From UBA6115 sp040776985 (GTDB taxonomy: Bacteria > Bacillota > Clostridia > Christensenellales > Aristaeellaceae), in assembly GCA_040776985.1 (NCBI GenBank), contig JAXGZL010000002.1, positions 930,001 through 994,000 on the forward strand: a stretch of 64,000 nucleotides of DNA, written 5' to 3'. The translations under genes and the position numbers were made by a program. Below, in pieces: positions 1 to 7,400 of this stretch. The notes under the pieces were generated by a model. That model was not told where the DNA came from, searched no databases, and saw only the letters and a list, made by a program, of their open reading frames with translations. The number at the start of each line of letters is the position of its first letter. Position 1 is the stretch's first letter.

Positions 1-1
1 T

Positions 2-304
2 GGCAGCCAATACGCCAGCGAAGCGGTCCGTGAATGCCTCAGGAAACTTGGCTTCAGACAGAGTTTTTCCAGAACGGGCAAACCCGGGGACAACACCTGG
101 AGCGAGAGCTTCTACTCAATCCTCAAGAAGGAGCTGGTACACCCCATCGGCCGGTTCCGCACCAGGGAGGAAGCGGCGCAAGGCGTTTTCACCTTCATCA
201 ACGGCTTTTACAATACCACCCGCATCCAAAAGAACCTTGATTATCTCTCGCCAATTGAATGGCTCAACCGTTACCACAATTCGACCCTCAAAATCTCTGC
301 TTAA
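2..304 (+). CDS. IS3-family transposase, C-terminal fragment (runs off left edge)
   Basis: About 100 codons are open from the first bases of the window to a TAA at 302-304. The protein reads as the end of an IS3-type (rve/DDE) integrase: the segment NTWSESFYSILKKEL carries the expected last catalytic Glu, followed by the usual tail with FINGFYNTTRIQKNL and SPIEWLNRYHN. The N-terminal part and any upstream OrfA lie outside the window, so it cannot be judged whether the copy is whole. The IS3 right end probably lies within about 305-340, but no inverted repeat can be confirmed because the left end is missing. An IS256-type element starts only about 55 bp downstream. Confidence 0.8.
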   Translation, partial: GSQYASEAVRECLRKLGFRQSFSRTGKPGDNTWSESFYSILKKELVHPIGRFRTREEAAQGVFTFINGFYNTTRIQKNLDYLSPIEWLNRYHNSTLKISA

Positions 305-358
305 CAAACTGTCCGAAAAAGTGTTGACGAGCCGCAAGGGGAGAGATAGAGTACACTG

Positions 359-373
359 AAGTTCGCAACTTTG
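359..373 (+). repeat. Left inverted repeat of the IS256-type element
   Basis: AAGTTCGCAACTTTG, matched perfectly in reverse complement at 1661-1675. The repeat is itself nearly palindromic (AAGTTCGCAACTT). Confidence 0.8.
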
Positions 374-456
374 CCCAGGGTGAGGAGGAATGGGCAAGCC
401 ACCGGGACTCCGCTACAATGGATGTTGCATAGACATTCACAAGGAGGAGAACCCCA

Positions 457-1644
457 ATGGCTCAAAGCAAGAATACCACGAATTTTGAAGGTTTACTATT
501 CCAGTTCATGGACAGCCCTGATCCGATGCTCAGCATGCTGGAGTGGCTGTGCTCCAGGATGATGGAGGCGGAAGTATCCAGCAAGATTGGCGCCGACAAG
601 CATGAACAAAGCCAGGAAAGAACCAGTCACCGTTGTGGATTTCGTCCGCGTCGCTTGGATACCCGTGTTGGGACGATGTATCTCATGGTGCCCAAGGTGA
701 GAAGCGGCGGCTACATCCCCTTCTTTGTTACCGAGCGCAAGCGCAGTGAAGCTGCCTTGATCCAGGTCATTCAAGAGGCCTATGTGCAGGGTGTATCGAC
801 CCGGAAGATTGAGAAACTGGCCAAGAGTTTGGGCATTGAAGGCATCTCCCGCAGCCAGGTGAGCGAGATGACCCAAGGGTTGAATGAGCAGGCTGAAGAG
901 TTCCGCAACCGTCCGCTGACGTCCAATGCCTACCCGGTGCTGTGGGTGGATGCGCTGTATGAGAAAGTACGCTACGCCGGCCGTGTGGTGAGCATGGCCA
1001 TCCTGCTGGTTTGCGGTGTGAGCGAAGAGGGCAAGCGGGAAGTGCTGGCGATCGAACCGATGCTGGAAGAATCGAGGGAAAGCTACAAACAGTTGTTTGA
1101 GAAGCTGAAGGAGCGTGGGTTGACCAAACCATCTCTGATCGTCTCAGATGCGCACAAAGGCTTGGTGGCAGCCATTGGAGAGTGTTTCCCGGGGGCCAGC
1201 TGGCAGCGGTGCAAGGTGCATTTCATGCGGAACGTCCTGGTTCATGTCCCACACAAGGAGAAGGAACGCTTCGCCGGCCTTCTAAAAGGGATCTGGATGA
1301 CAGCAGATCCGGCAACGGCAAAGCAGCGGGCTCGGGACTTGGCGGATCAGTACAGAGAAAAGTGTCCCAAGGCGGTGGAAACGCTGGAAGAAGGCCTTGA
1401 GGATGCGCTGACTTTTCTGGCATTTCCCAAATTGGATGCCAGAAAAGTCAGCTCCAACAACATGCTGGAGCGGCTCAATAAGGAGATCCGGAGGCGAACC
1501 AGGGTGGTCGGCATCTTTCCCAATCCGGACTCCTACCTGCGGCTGGTGACAGTGTACCTGATGGAATACTCGGAAGACTGGTCAGTGACCAGAGGATACC
1601 TGAGTGAGGATTCGCTCAAATCACTGGATAAACAGGCAGCGTGA
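457..1644 (+). CDS. IS256-family (Mutator-type) transposase
   Basis: A 395-residue DDE transposase of normal family length. The catalytic acidic residues are recognisable: Asp in LWVDALYEKVR, Asp in LIVSDAHKG, followed by the family's Cys-His segment (WQRCKVHFMRN), and Glu in NNMLERLNKEIRRRT. An AAGGAGGAG ribosome site sits 9 bases before the ATG. The frame is intact, so the element could be active. It is the only gene inside the inverted repeats at 359-373 and 1661-1675. Confidence 0.93.
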   Translation: MAQSKNTTNFEGLLFQFMDSPDPMLSMLEWLCSRMMEAEVSSKIGADKHEQSQERTSHRCGFRPRRLDTRVGTMYLMVPKVRSGGYIPFFVTERKRSEAALIQVIQEAYVQGVSTRKIEKLAKSLGIEGISRSQVSEMTQGLNEQAEEFRNRPLTSNAYPVLWVDALYEKVRYAGRVVSMAILLVCGVSEEGKREVLAIEPMLEESRESYKQLFEKLKERGLTKPSLIVSDAHKGLVAAIGECFPGASWQRCKVHFMRNVLVHVPHKEKERFAGLLKGIWMTADPATAKQRARDLADQYREKCPKAVETLEEGLEDALTFLAFPKLDARKVSSNNMLERLNKEIRRRTRVVGIFPNPDSYLRLVTVYLMEYSEDWSVTRGYLSEDSLKSLDKQAA

Positions 1645-1660
1645 CATGGTAAACGGAGTC

Positions 1661-1675
1661 CAAAGTTGCGAACTT
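1661..1675 (-). repeat. Right inverted repeat of the IS256-type element
   Basis: CAAAGTTGCGAACTT, the exact reverse complement of 359-373. Confidence 0.8.
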
Positions 1676-1677
1676 GA

Positions 1678-2055
1678 TTTGACAGTACCAGGGGAGATTA
1701 TTGGTGGGCAGATAAATCAAGCTTCTCACATCTTGCTGAATATGTTATAAACAAAATAAATGATGACAAAATGGCCGATTTCGCAAGAATTCTGCATGCA
1801 GCATATAAGCGTGCTTGTATAACATTGCATGCAAGTTTGTTAGGTAATACTCTGAAACTATGTAATAACGCAGAACCAGAAATAATTGACACATCTCAAA
1901 CAAATGATGGACAAGGATTTCCTTTATGGTTTGCAGTCAGTTGCATGATATTGATAGTAGGAGTCGCTTGTTCAACACTTGGAGTAGATGTTGAGCCATA
2001 TCTGGGCAAGATGAACGAATTCGCGCTTTTTTACGAAAAGTCTATTGCAGAATAG
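1678..2055 (+). pseudogene. AT-rich gene remnant cut by the IS256-type element
   Basis: The reading frame is open from just outside the right inverted repeat (a TGA at 1675-1677 closes it to the left) to a TAG at 2053-2055. The first possible ATG is only at 1771, preceded by in-frame coding-like sequence and no good ribosome site, so this looks like the 3' end of a larger gene whose 5' part was lost. About 125 codons remain. The product is not recognised. It contains one hydrophobic stretch (FPLWFAVSCMILIVGVACSTLGV) and ends in a short polar tail. Base composition is far more AT-rich than any other gene here, which suggests acquisition by transfer. Confidence 0.5.
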
Positions 2056-2200
2056 ATCATCTAATAACTCTATAATCTTACATTACACACATAGAATCCG
2101 ACAAGTATGCATATTATGAAATAGCCCCTACCTGATCGAAGTTCACATATACATGCTGTTTATCGGCTATTTGTAATGGGTTTTGAAAATGTCCACTCGA
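2056..2200. other. AT-rich spacer, no gene seen
   Basis: Low-GC sequence between the gene remnant and the aldolase stop codon. No hairpin with a T-run is visible, so the end of the aldolase-kinase transcript is not explained. A distant pair AAATAGCC/GGCTATTT is too far apart to be a convincing terminator. Confidence 0.4.
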
Positions 2201-3100
2201 TTATAGATCTTGTGCACTGCCGGACACCTTCAGGAAATCCTTAATTAACTCCCGGGTGCGGCGGTAGACGGCGTCCTGGGCCGCTGAGATAGTGCCGTTC
2301 AGGCCGATGATTCTTTCGTAGGGCTGGCGGATTTCGGTGCCCACATTGATTTTGGCGATGCCGGCCTTGATGCCCTGGTTGATATAGTCCTGCTCAATGC
2401 CGGAGCCGCCGTGCAGCACCAGAGGAATGTTGAGCGCCTCCCGCAGGGCCTTGATGTGCGCCACATCCAGTTTAGCTGCCGGCTTTTTCTTGTCCAGCAT
2501 GCCCTCCGCAATGGCACCATGGACGCTGCCAACCGCCACGCTCAGCCAGTCGCAGCCGGATTCCTGCACAAAGCGCCTGGCCTCCTCCACATCGGTAAAG
2601 CCCATCTTGTTCTTGAAAATCTCCTCATAGGGAATGGCCTGCTGGCTGGTTTCATGGCCCATCACCGCCCCCAGCTCCGCCTCAATGGGAAGATCCGCCT
2701 CATGGGCCAGGGCCGCCGCCTCGGCGGTGGTCCGGATGTTCTCCTTCAGAGACAGGCGGGAGCCATCCACCATCAAGGACTGATAGCCGGCGGCAATGGC
2801 CCGGCGCAGAATGGCCAGATAGTCCACCTCAAGATGATCCTCATCAATCACCGGCACATGGTCCAGATGCAGCAGGGTGTGCCCCGGCTTTTCATATTTG
2901 GCGTAGGCTTCCGCCACCGCCTCCAGGCTTTGGGACTGGAACTTTTCCCACTCCAGCCGGGCCACCTGGATCATCGCCACCGAATTCTCGTCCTTGATCG
3001 CCTGGGTGACCGCCTCCACCATGGGCAGGTGGGGGATGTTGAAGGCAGGGATGACCAGGCCCTGCTCAAAGGCCCGCTGCACAACCGCTTGTGTTTTCAT
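2201..3100 (-). CDS. Class II (zinc) aldolase, IolJ/fructose-bisphosphate aldolase type
   Basis: A 299-residue class II aldolase that splits a phosphorylated ketose or keto-acid into DHAP and an aldehyde. Metal and catalytic motifs are visible: HLDHVPVIDEDHLEVD early, a GAVMGHE segment, AVGSVHGA, LVLHGGSG, and the DHAP-phosphate segment INVGTEIRQPY. The start at 3100 is chosen because GAAAGGAAAC precedes it and the family begins there; a longer upstream reading frame overlaps the kinase and is unlikely. Its ATG overlaps the kinase TGA (ATGA), implying coupled translation. Context (IolE/B/D/G divergently transcribed) makes 2-deoxy-5-keto-gluconate-6-phosphate the likeliest substrate, but fructose- or tagatose-bisphosphate cannot be excluded. 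Confidence 0.85.
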   Translation of the reverse strand: MKTQAVVQRAFEQGLVIPAFNIPHLPMVEAVTQAIKDENSVAMIQVARLEWEKFQSQSLEAVAEAYAKYEKPGHTLLHLDHVPVIDEDHLEVDYLAILRRAIAAGYQSLMVDGSRLSLKENIRTTAEAAALAHEADLPIEAELGAVMGHETSQQAIPYEEIFKNKMGFTDVEEARRFVQESGCDWLSVAVGSVHGAIAEGMLDKKKPAAKLDVAHIKALREALNIPLVLHGGSGIEQDYINQGIKAGIAKINVGTEIRQPYERIIGLNGTISAAQDAVYRRTRELIKDFLKVSGSAQDL

Positions 3101-4602
3101 GATCTGTTTCCTTTCTCTTGTTCCTCTTGCATGATAAAGGCACGGAAGCGCCTGTATTGCTTCATTTTCTCCGCGTAAAACGCTGCCCTGGCCGGATCCG
3201 GCCGCACCACTTCCCCGTGGCGCACAAAGCGCCTGGCAAGGGAAATGCGGTCCTTCTCCCCAGTGACTGCGGCAAAGCCCAGTATGGCGCTGCCCAGAGC
3301 CCCGGTTTCCTCCGTCTTCACCGGGATCACCTCCCGGTTCCACACATCCGCCTTGATGGACAGCCAGAGGTTTGACCGGGCGCCGCCGCCGCAGGCGAAC
3401 AGCCGCCGGGGCCTGATATCAAAGCCTTCCAAACGCTCCAGGTTAATGGCCATCTCAAAGGTCAGCCCTTCCAGGATTGCCCGGTACATCTCCGGAACCC
3501 CGGTCTGCATGGACAGGCCATGGAACAGGCCCCGTGCCTGGGGCAGCACATCCGGCGTGCCGCCCATCCCCTGAAGATAGGGCAGCACCAGCAGGTTCCC
3601 CGGCTCCCTGGGCGCTTCCCGGTTCAGCAGGTCATAGACGCTGATGTTCTCCGCCCTGGCCTGGCCCTCCAGTTGCGGGGCCAGATTGTCCCTGAACCAG
3701 CGCACCACCATGCCGCCGGAGATATTGAAGGCATAGGTGACATAGCCCAGTTCATCCAGATAGGGCACACAGGCGTAGTTGTTCCGCTGAAAATCAAAGC
3801 TGTCAGGGATCCCGGCGTAAAGCGGGGCGATGCTCTCCGTGGTACCCGTCACATCCGCCGCGTCCCCGATTTGGGAGACCCCGCAGCCCAGGGCATTGAC
3901 AATCTGGTCATGGGCACCTATGACCACCGCCACGCTGGCAGGAAGCCCCAGTTCGCTGGCCACCTCCGGCAGCAGATTCCCCGCCACGCTGCCCGCGGGC
4001 AGCACGGTGGGCATCTGTTCCCGCTTAAAGCCGCTGGCCAAAAGCAGTTCATCCGACCAGTCCCGCCTGTTCACATCATACAGCAGGGTGCGGCAGGCCA
4101 GGGACACATCCAGCACCGTCTCCCCCGACAGGCAATAGCACAGGAAGCCTGAAATCAGCAGGTATTTCCACACCGGGCGGGGAACCGTGCCCCGGGTGTG
4201 CAGCATTTTGGACAGGGAATAAAAGGCATCCGGCAGGGTGCGGGTGATGCGCATAAAGGTCTCCTCCCCCACCTCCCTCACCAGCCTGCTGAAATCCTGG
4301 CTCTGGGTGTCCGCGAAGTACATGATGATGTCGCTCAGCGGCTCCCCTTGCTCACCAATGGGCACAAAGGATTCGCCGAAGGAGGACACGGTGATGGCCG
4401 CCACCTCGCCGGCATCCGGCAGCATGCCCACACAGCGGGCAATCACCTGGAACACCGCCTCCCTCAGCGCCCGGGGATCCAGGTTGGTTTTGCCCGCGGG
4501 ATTGGGATATTCCAGATAGCTGATGGCTGCCTGGCTGCCGTCCTCCCGGAAGGCGACGCACTTGGCCCCGGTTCCGCCGATGTCCACCCCTAAGCTGATC
4601 AT
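3097..4602 (-). CDS. FGGY-family carbohydrate kinase
   Basis: A 501-residue sugar kinase of the xylulokinase/gluconokinase fold. It has the N-terminal phosphate loop VDIGGTGAK, the catalytic Asp in IGAHDQIVNALG, the second phosphate loop GTTES and the nucleotide-binding LFACGGGARSNLW. The start at 4602 follows a GGAGGG site at the right distance; an in-frame ATG at 4638 lacks one. It is the first gene of a two-gene operon with the aldolase and faces away from the transporter/iol operon. No PfkB-type IolC is present in the window, so this kinase may supply that step by phosphorylating a cyclitol-derived keto-acid. The substrate is an inference from context. Confidence 0.88.
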   Translation of the reverse strand: MISLGVDIGGTGAKCVAFREDGSQAAISYLEYPNPAGKTNLDPRALREAVFQVIARCVGMLPDAGEVAAITVSSFGESFVPIGEQGEPLSDIIMYFADTQSQDFSRLVREVGEETFMRITRTLPDAFYSLSKMLHTRGTVPRPVWKYLLISGFLCYCLSGETVLDVSLACRTLLYDVNRRDWSDELLLASGFKREQMPTVLPAGSVAGNLLPEVASELGLPASVAVVIGAHDQIVNALGCGVSQIGDAADVTGTTESIAPLYAGIPDSFDFQRNNYACVPYLDELGYVTYAFNISGGMVVRWFRDNLAPQLEGQARAENISVYDLLNREAPREPGNLLVLPYLQGMGGTPDVLPQARGLFHGLSMQTGVPEMYRAILEGLTFEMAINLERLEGFDIRPRRLFACGGGARSNLWLSIKADVWNREVIPVKTEETGALGSAILGFAAVTGEKDRISLARRFVRHGEVVRPDPARAAFYAEKMKQYRRFRAFIMQEEQEKGNRS

Positions 4603-4646
4603 GCCATCCCTCCGCTTTTCAAGTTTTTCATTGTTCACTGCGTATC

Positions 4647-4675
4647 AGTATATCAGATGAGGGAATCTGGGACAA
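4647..4675 (-). promoter_or_regulatory. Promoter of the kinase-aldolase operon
   Basis: On the minus strand, TTGTCC (4670-4675) and TATACT (4647-4652) are separated by 17 bases, about 45 bases upstream of the kinase start. This fits a housekeeping sigma-70/sigma-A promoter. Confidence 0.65.
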
Positions 4676-4686
4676 TCGGCAGGCCG

Positions 4687-4716
4687 CATGTCAAATCCGG
4701 CTCCTGTTTTGACATG
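4687..4716. promoter_or_regulatory. Candidate operator: 9-bp perfect inverted repeat
   Basis: CATGTCAAA (4687-4695) and TTTGACATG (4708-4716) form a perfect inverted repeat with a 12-base spacer. It fills the gap between the -35 boxes of the two divergent promoters (4670-4675 and 4718-4723), a position from which one dimeric regulator could control both operons. No regulator gene lies in this locus, so its ligand and family are unknown. Confidence 0.5.
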
Positions 4717-4717
4717 A

Positions 4718-4747
4718 TTGACAAGCCAGACTTATCCTGTCTATAAT
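4718..4747 (+). promoter_or_regulatory. Promoter of the transporter/iol operon
   Basis: Consensus TTGACA (4718-4723) and TATAAT (4742-4747) with an 18-base spacer, about 115 bases upstream of the first gene. The long leader contains a foldable segment at 4767-4809. Confidence 0.8.
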
Positions 4748-4766
4748 TGAAATACCAAATGCCCAT

Positions 4767-4809
4767 CCCAAAAAACAGGCAGATACGCTGTCTGCGTTTA
4801 TGTTTTGGG
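4767..4809 (+). promoter_or_regulatory. Foldable leader segment before the binding-protein gene
   Basis: Nested inverted repeats: CCCAAAA (4767-4773) with TTTTGGG (4803-4809), then CA/TG, then GCAGA (4779-4783) with TCTGC (4791-4795). No T-run follows, so it is not a terminator. It may stabilise the messenger or affect translation. It does not match any riboswitch that I recognise. Confidence 0.35.
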
Positions 4810-4861
4810 TTTGGCAATTGAATTATTGCGGCACAGCCGCACCAATACAGGAGGATCTTCT

Positions 4862-5782
4862 ATGAAGAAACTATTGGCACTTGTTCTGTCTCTCGCACTG
4901 GTCCTGACTGCTGTTTCTGTCTTCGCGGCGGAGAAGGAGTTCAAGATCGTCGTGAACCTGAAGACCCTGTCCAGCGAATACTGGCAAACGGTGAAAGCCG
5001 GCATTGACGAGGCGGCTGAGAAGTATGGCCTCACCATTGACGTCCAGGGCCCCGCCGCGGAAACCGAAATCGCGGAGCAGGTCCAGCAGCTGGAAACCAT
5101 GCTGGCCGGCAACCCTGACGCCATCATCATCGCCCCCCTGGATGGGGATGCTGTGATCGGCGCCATTGAGTCAGCAGGCTATAAGGGCCTGGTCTTCTTC
5201 TGCGACACCGATGCCAACTTCGAGGCGAAAACCTCCTTCATCGGCACCTCCAACCAGGTGGCTGCCCACTCCGGCGGCGTGTACGGAATTGATCTGGTTG
5301 GCAAAGAGAACGTCAAGGCCCTGATCATCTACGGTCAGGAAGGCGACAACACCAGCAACCTCCGCAAGACCGGCTACGAGCAGGCGCTGGAAGAAGCGGG
5401 TCTCAAGCCCGTGGCCATGCTGTCCGGCAACAACACCACTGACGGCGCCACCAAGGTCATGGAAGACCAGCTGATCGCCAACCCTGAAATCAACCTGGTG
5501 CTTTGCCACAACGACGACACCGCCATCGGCGCCCTGAACGCTGTGAAGGCTGCCGGCAAGGAAGGCATCACCATCCTGGGCTTTGACGGCAACCAGTCCG
5601 CCATCGAGCTGATCGCCACCGGCGAGCTGGCTGGCACCGTGGCCCAGCAGCCCAAGCTCATGGGCTTCCTCTCCGTGGAAACCGCGCTGAATGCCCTGAA
5701 GGGCGAAACCGTGGAGGCCAACGTGGTGGTTGACACTGTTGTCATCAACAAGGACAACTTCGGCGACTATCTGAAAAAATAA
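4862..5782 (+). CDS. Sugar/polyol ABC transporter substrate-binding protein
   Basis: A 306-residue ribose/inositol-type periplasmic-binding protein (Peripla_BP_4 fold). A typical signal peptide (MKKLLALVLSLALVLTAV) ends at VFA-AEKEF. There is no lipobox cysteine, which is unusual for a Gram-positive importer, where binding proteins are normally lipoproteins. Family landmarks include the AEQVQQLETMLAGNPDAIIIAPLDGDAV segment and the hinge region near VLCHNDDTAIGALNAVKAAGKEGI. ATG 4862 follows AGGAGG; the frame's earlier start would bury the signal peptide. First gene of the large operon. Substrate inferred as inositol or a similar polyol from the downstream iol genes. Confidence 0.88.
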   Translation: MKKLLALVLSLALVLTAVSVFAAEKEFKIVVNLKTLSSEYWQTVKAGIDEAAEKYGLTIDVQGPAAETEIAEQVQQLETMLAGNPDAIIIAPLDGDAVIGAIESAGYKGLVFFCDTDANFEAKTSFIGTSNQVAAHSGGVYGIDLVGKENVKALIIYGQEGDNTSNLRKTGYEQALEEAGLKPVAMLSGNNTTDGATKVMEDQLIANPEINLVLCHNDDTAIGALNAVKAAGKEGITILGFDGNQSAIELIATGELAGTVAQQPKLMGFLSVETALNALKGETVEANVVVDTVVINKDNFGDYLKK

Positions 5783-5891
5783 ACAGCTTGACCGGCGCTT
5801 CATCCGGGGCGCTGCAAGTGGAACCTGAATGCGGCGGTGATCCGGAGTGTTTTCCCGGGTCATCCCCGTTTTGGATTAAAAGAGGTGAACC

Positions 5892-7400
5892 ATGCCAGAA
5901 CAGTTTGTTGTGGAATTGAAGCATGTCACCAAAAAGTTCCCCGGCGTGGTGGCCATGCGCGACATGCACATACAGATCAAGCCCGGGGAGATTCATGGGC
6001 TGATCGGGGAAAATGGCGCCGGCAAGTCCACCCTGATCAAGGTGCTGACCGGGGTCTATATCCCCGAAGAAGGTGAAATCTATGTGGAAGGCAAGCAGCA
6101 GTCCTTCCGCAACCCCGTCCAGGCCAGGGAGGTCGGCATTGCCTGCGTCTATCAGGAGCTGAACATCGTCAAGATGCTGCCGGTGGTGGACAATGTCTTT
6201 ATGGGCCGGCGCATCACCAACAAGTTTGGCCTGCTGGACTATCACCGCATGCACGAGGAGGCCAGAAAAGCCTTGTCCTCCCTGGGGCACTCAGAGATAG
6301 ACACCCGCATGGAGTGCGGCAAGCTGGGCATCGGCCAGCAGCAGATGGTGGAAATCGCCAAGGCCATCACCCAGAATGCCAAGCTCATCATCATGGATGA
6401 GCCCACCTCCTCCCTGGGCGAGCAGGAGGTGAAGCAGCTGATGGACACCGTCAGGCTGCTGCGGGACCGGGGCATTGCCATCCTGTTTGTATCGCACAAG
6501 TTGGAGGAGCTGTTTGAGCTGTGCGAGCGGGTGACCGTCATGCGCGACGGCGAGCACATCCTGACCCGGGACATCCAGGAGATGAATGAGGACTCCCTCA
6601 TTGAGGCCATGGTGGGCCGCACGCTGGAAAACCAGTACCCCAAGGTACCGGCGCCCCGGGGCGAGATGGTGCTGAAGGTGGAGAACCTGAGCCAGATCGG
6701 CGTCCTGAAGGACGTCAGCTTTGAGGCCTATGCCGGGGAGATCCTGGCCTTTGCCGGCCTGGTGGGCGCCGGGCGGACGGAGACCATGCGCGCCATCTTT
6801 GCCGCCGAAAAGCCGGACAGCGGGAAAATCACCCTCAAGGGCAAGATGGCTAACTTCTCAAACCCCGGCCAGGCGATCCGGGCGGGCCTCGCCTTTTTGA
6901 CAGAGGACCGGAAGGGCCAGGGGCTGGTGCTGTCTGAGTCGGTCAAAACCAACCTGATCCTGGCCAACATCAAAAACTATCGCCGGGGCCCGCTGCTCAA
7001 CCACAGTGAGATCAGGAAGGTCAGCCAGTCCAACGTGGACACCCTGCGCATCAAAACGCCCACCATTGAAGAGGTGGTGGTGCAGCTGTCCGGCGGCAAC
7101 CAGCAGAAGGTGGTCATCGGCAAGTGGATCAACTCGGACGCGGACATCTACATCTTTGATGAGCCCACCCGGGGCATTGACGTTGGGGCTAAAATAGAGG
7201 TGTACAACGTGATGAACAGGCTGGTCAGCCAGGGCAAGTGCATCATCATGGTCTCTTCAGAACTGCCGGAGGTGCTGGGCATGGCCGACCGCGTCATCGT
7301 GATGCGGGGCGGCAAGGTGATGGCTGAAATACCCCGGGAGAGCCCGCATTTCAACCAGAACGACATCATGAAAGCTGCATGGGGAGGGGAAATCACATGA
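5892..7400 (+). CDS. Sugar ABC transporter ATP-binding protein (RbsA/MglA type, two ATPase domains)
   Basis: A 502-residue tandem ATPase. The first domain has an intact Walker A (GENGAGKST), an LGIGQQQMVEIAKAI signature and a Walker B ending LIIMDEPTSSL. The second has a degenerate Walker A (GLVGAGRTE), signature LSGGNQQKVVIGKWI and Walker B YIFDEPTRGID. This asymmetry is normal for the RbsA family. The gap from the binding protein (109 bp) holds a few weak stems but no clear terminator. Its TGA overlaps the permease ATG (ATGA). Confidence 0.95.
   Translation: MPEQFVVELKHVTKKFPGVVAMRDMHIQIKPGEIHGLIGENGAGKSTLIKVLTGVYIPEEGEIYVEGKQQSFRNPVQAREVGIACVYQELNIVKMLPVVDNVFMGRRITNKFGLLDYHRMHEEARKALSSLGHSEIDTRMECGKLGIGQQQMVEIAKAITQNAKLIIMDEPTSSLGEQEVKQLMDTVRLLRDRGIAILFVSHKLEELFELCERVTVMRDGEHILTRDIQEMNEDSLIEAMVGRTLENQYPKVPAPRGEMVLKVENLSQIGVLKDVSFEAYAGEILAFAGLVGAGRTETMRAIFAAEKPDSGKITLKGKMANFSNPGQAIRAGLAFLTEDRKGQGLVLSESVKTNLILANIKNYRRGPLLNHSEIRKVSQSNVDTLRIKTPTIEEVVVQLSGGNQQKVVIGKWINSDADIYIFDEPTRGIDVGAKIEVYNVMNRLVSQGKCIIMVSSELPEVLGMADRVIVMRGGKVMAEIPRESPHFNQNDIMKAAWGGEIT

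Larger units (their letters stand above)
359..1675 (+). mobile_element. IS256-type (Mutator) insertion sequence
   Basis: A complete transposase gene lies between 15-bp inverted repeats at 359-373 and 1661-1675. The repeat core is AAGTTCGCAACTTTG. The repeats may extend further outward imperfectly, as GTAC occurs just outside both sides at different distances. No convincing 8-9 bp target duplication is visible, so the exact ends are uncertain by about 10 bp and one flank may have been rearranged after insertion. The element sits next to an IS3 remnant on the left and an AT-rich gene remnant on the right. Confidence 0.8.

Noticed and set aside
350..1688. Target-site duplication AGTAC flanking the IS256-type element
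   Set aside because: Only 5 bases match, at different distances from the inverted repeats; the family makes 8-9 bp duplications.
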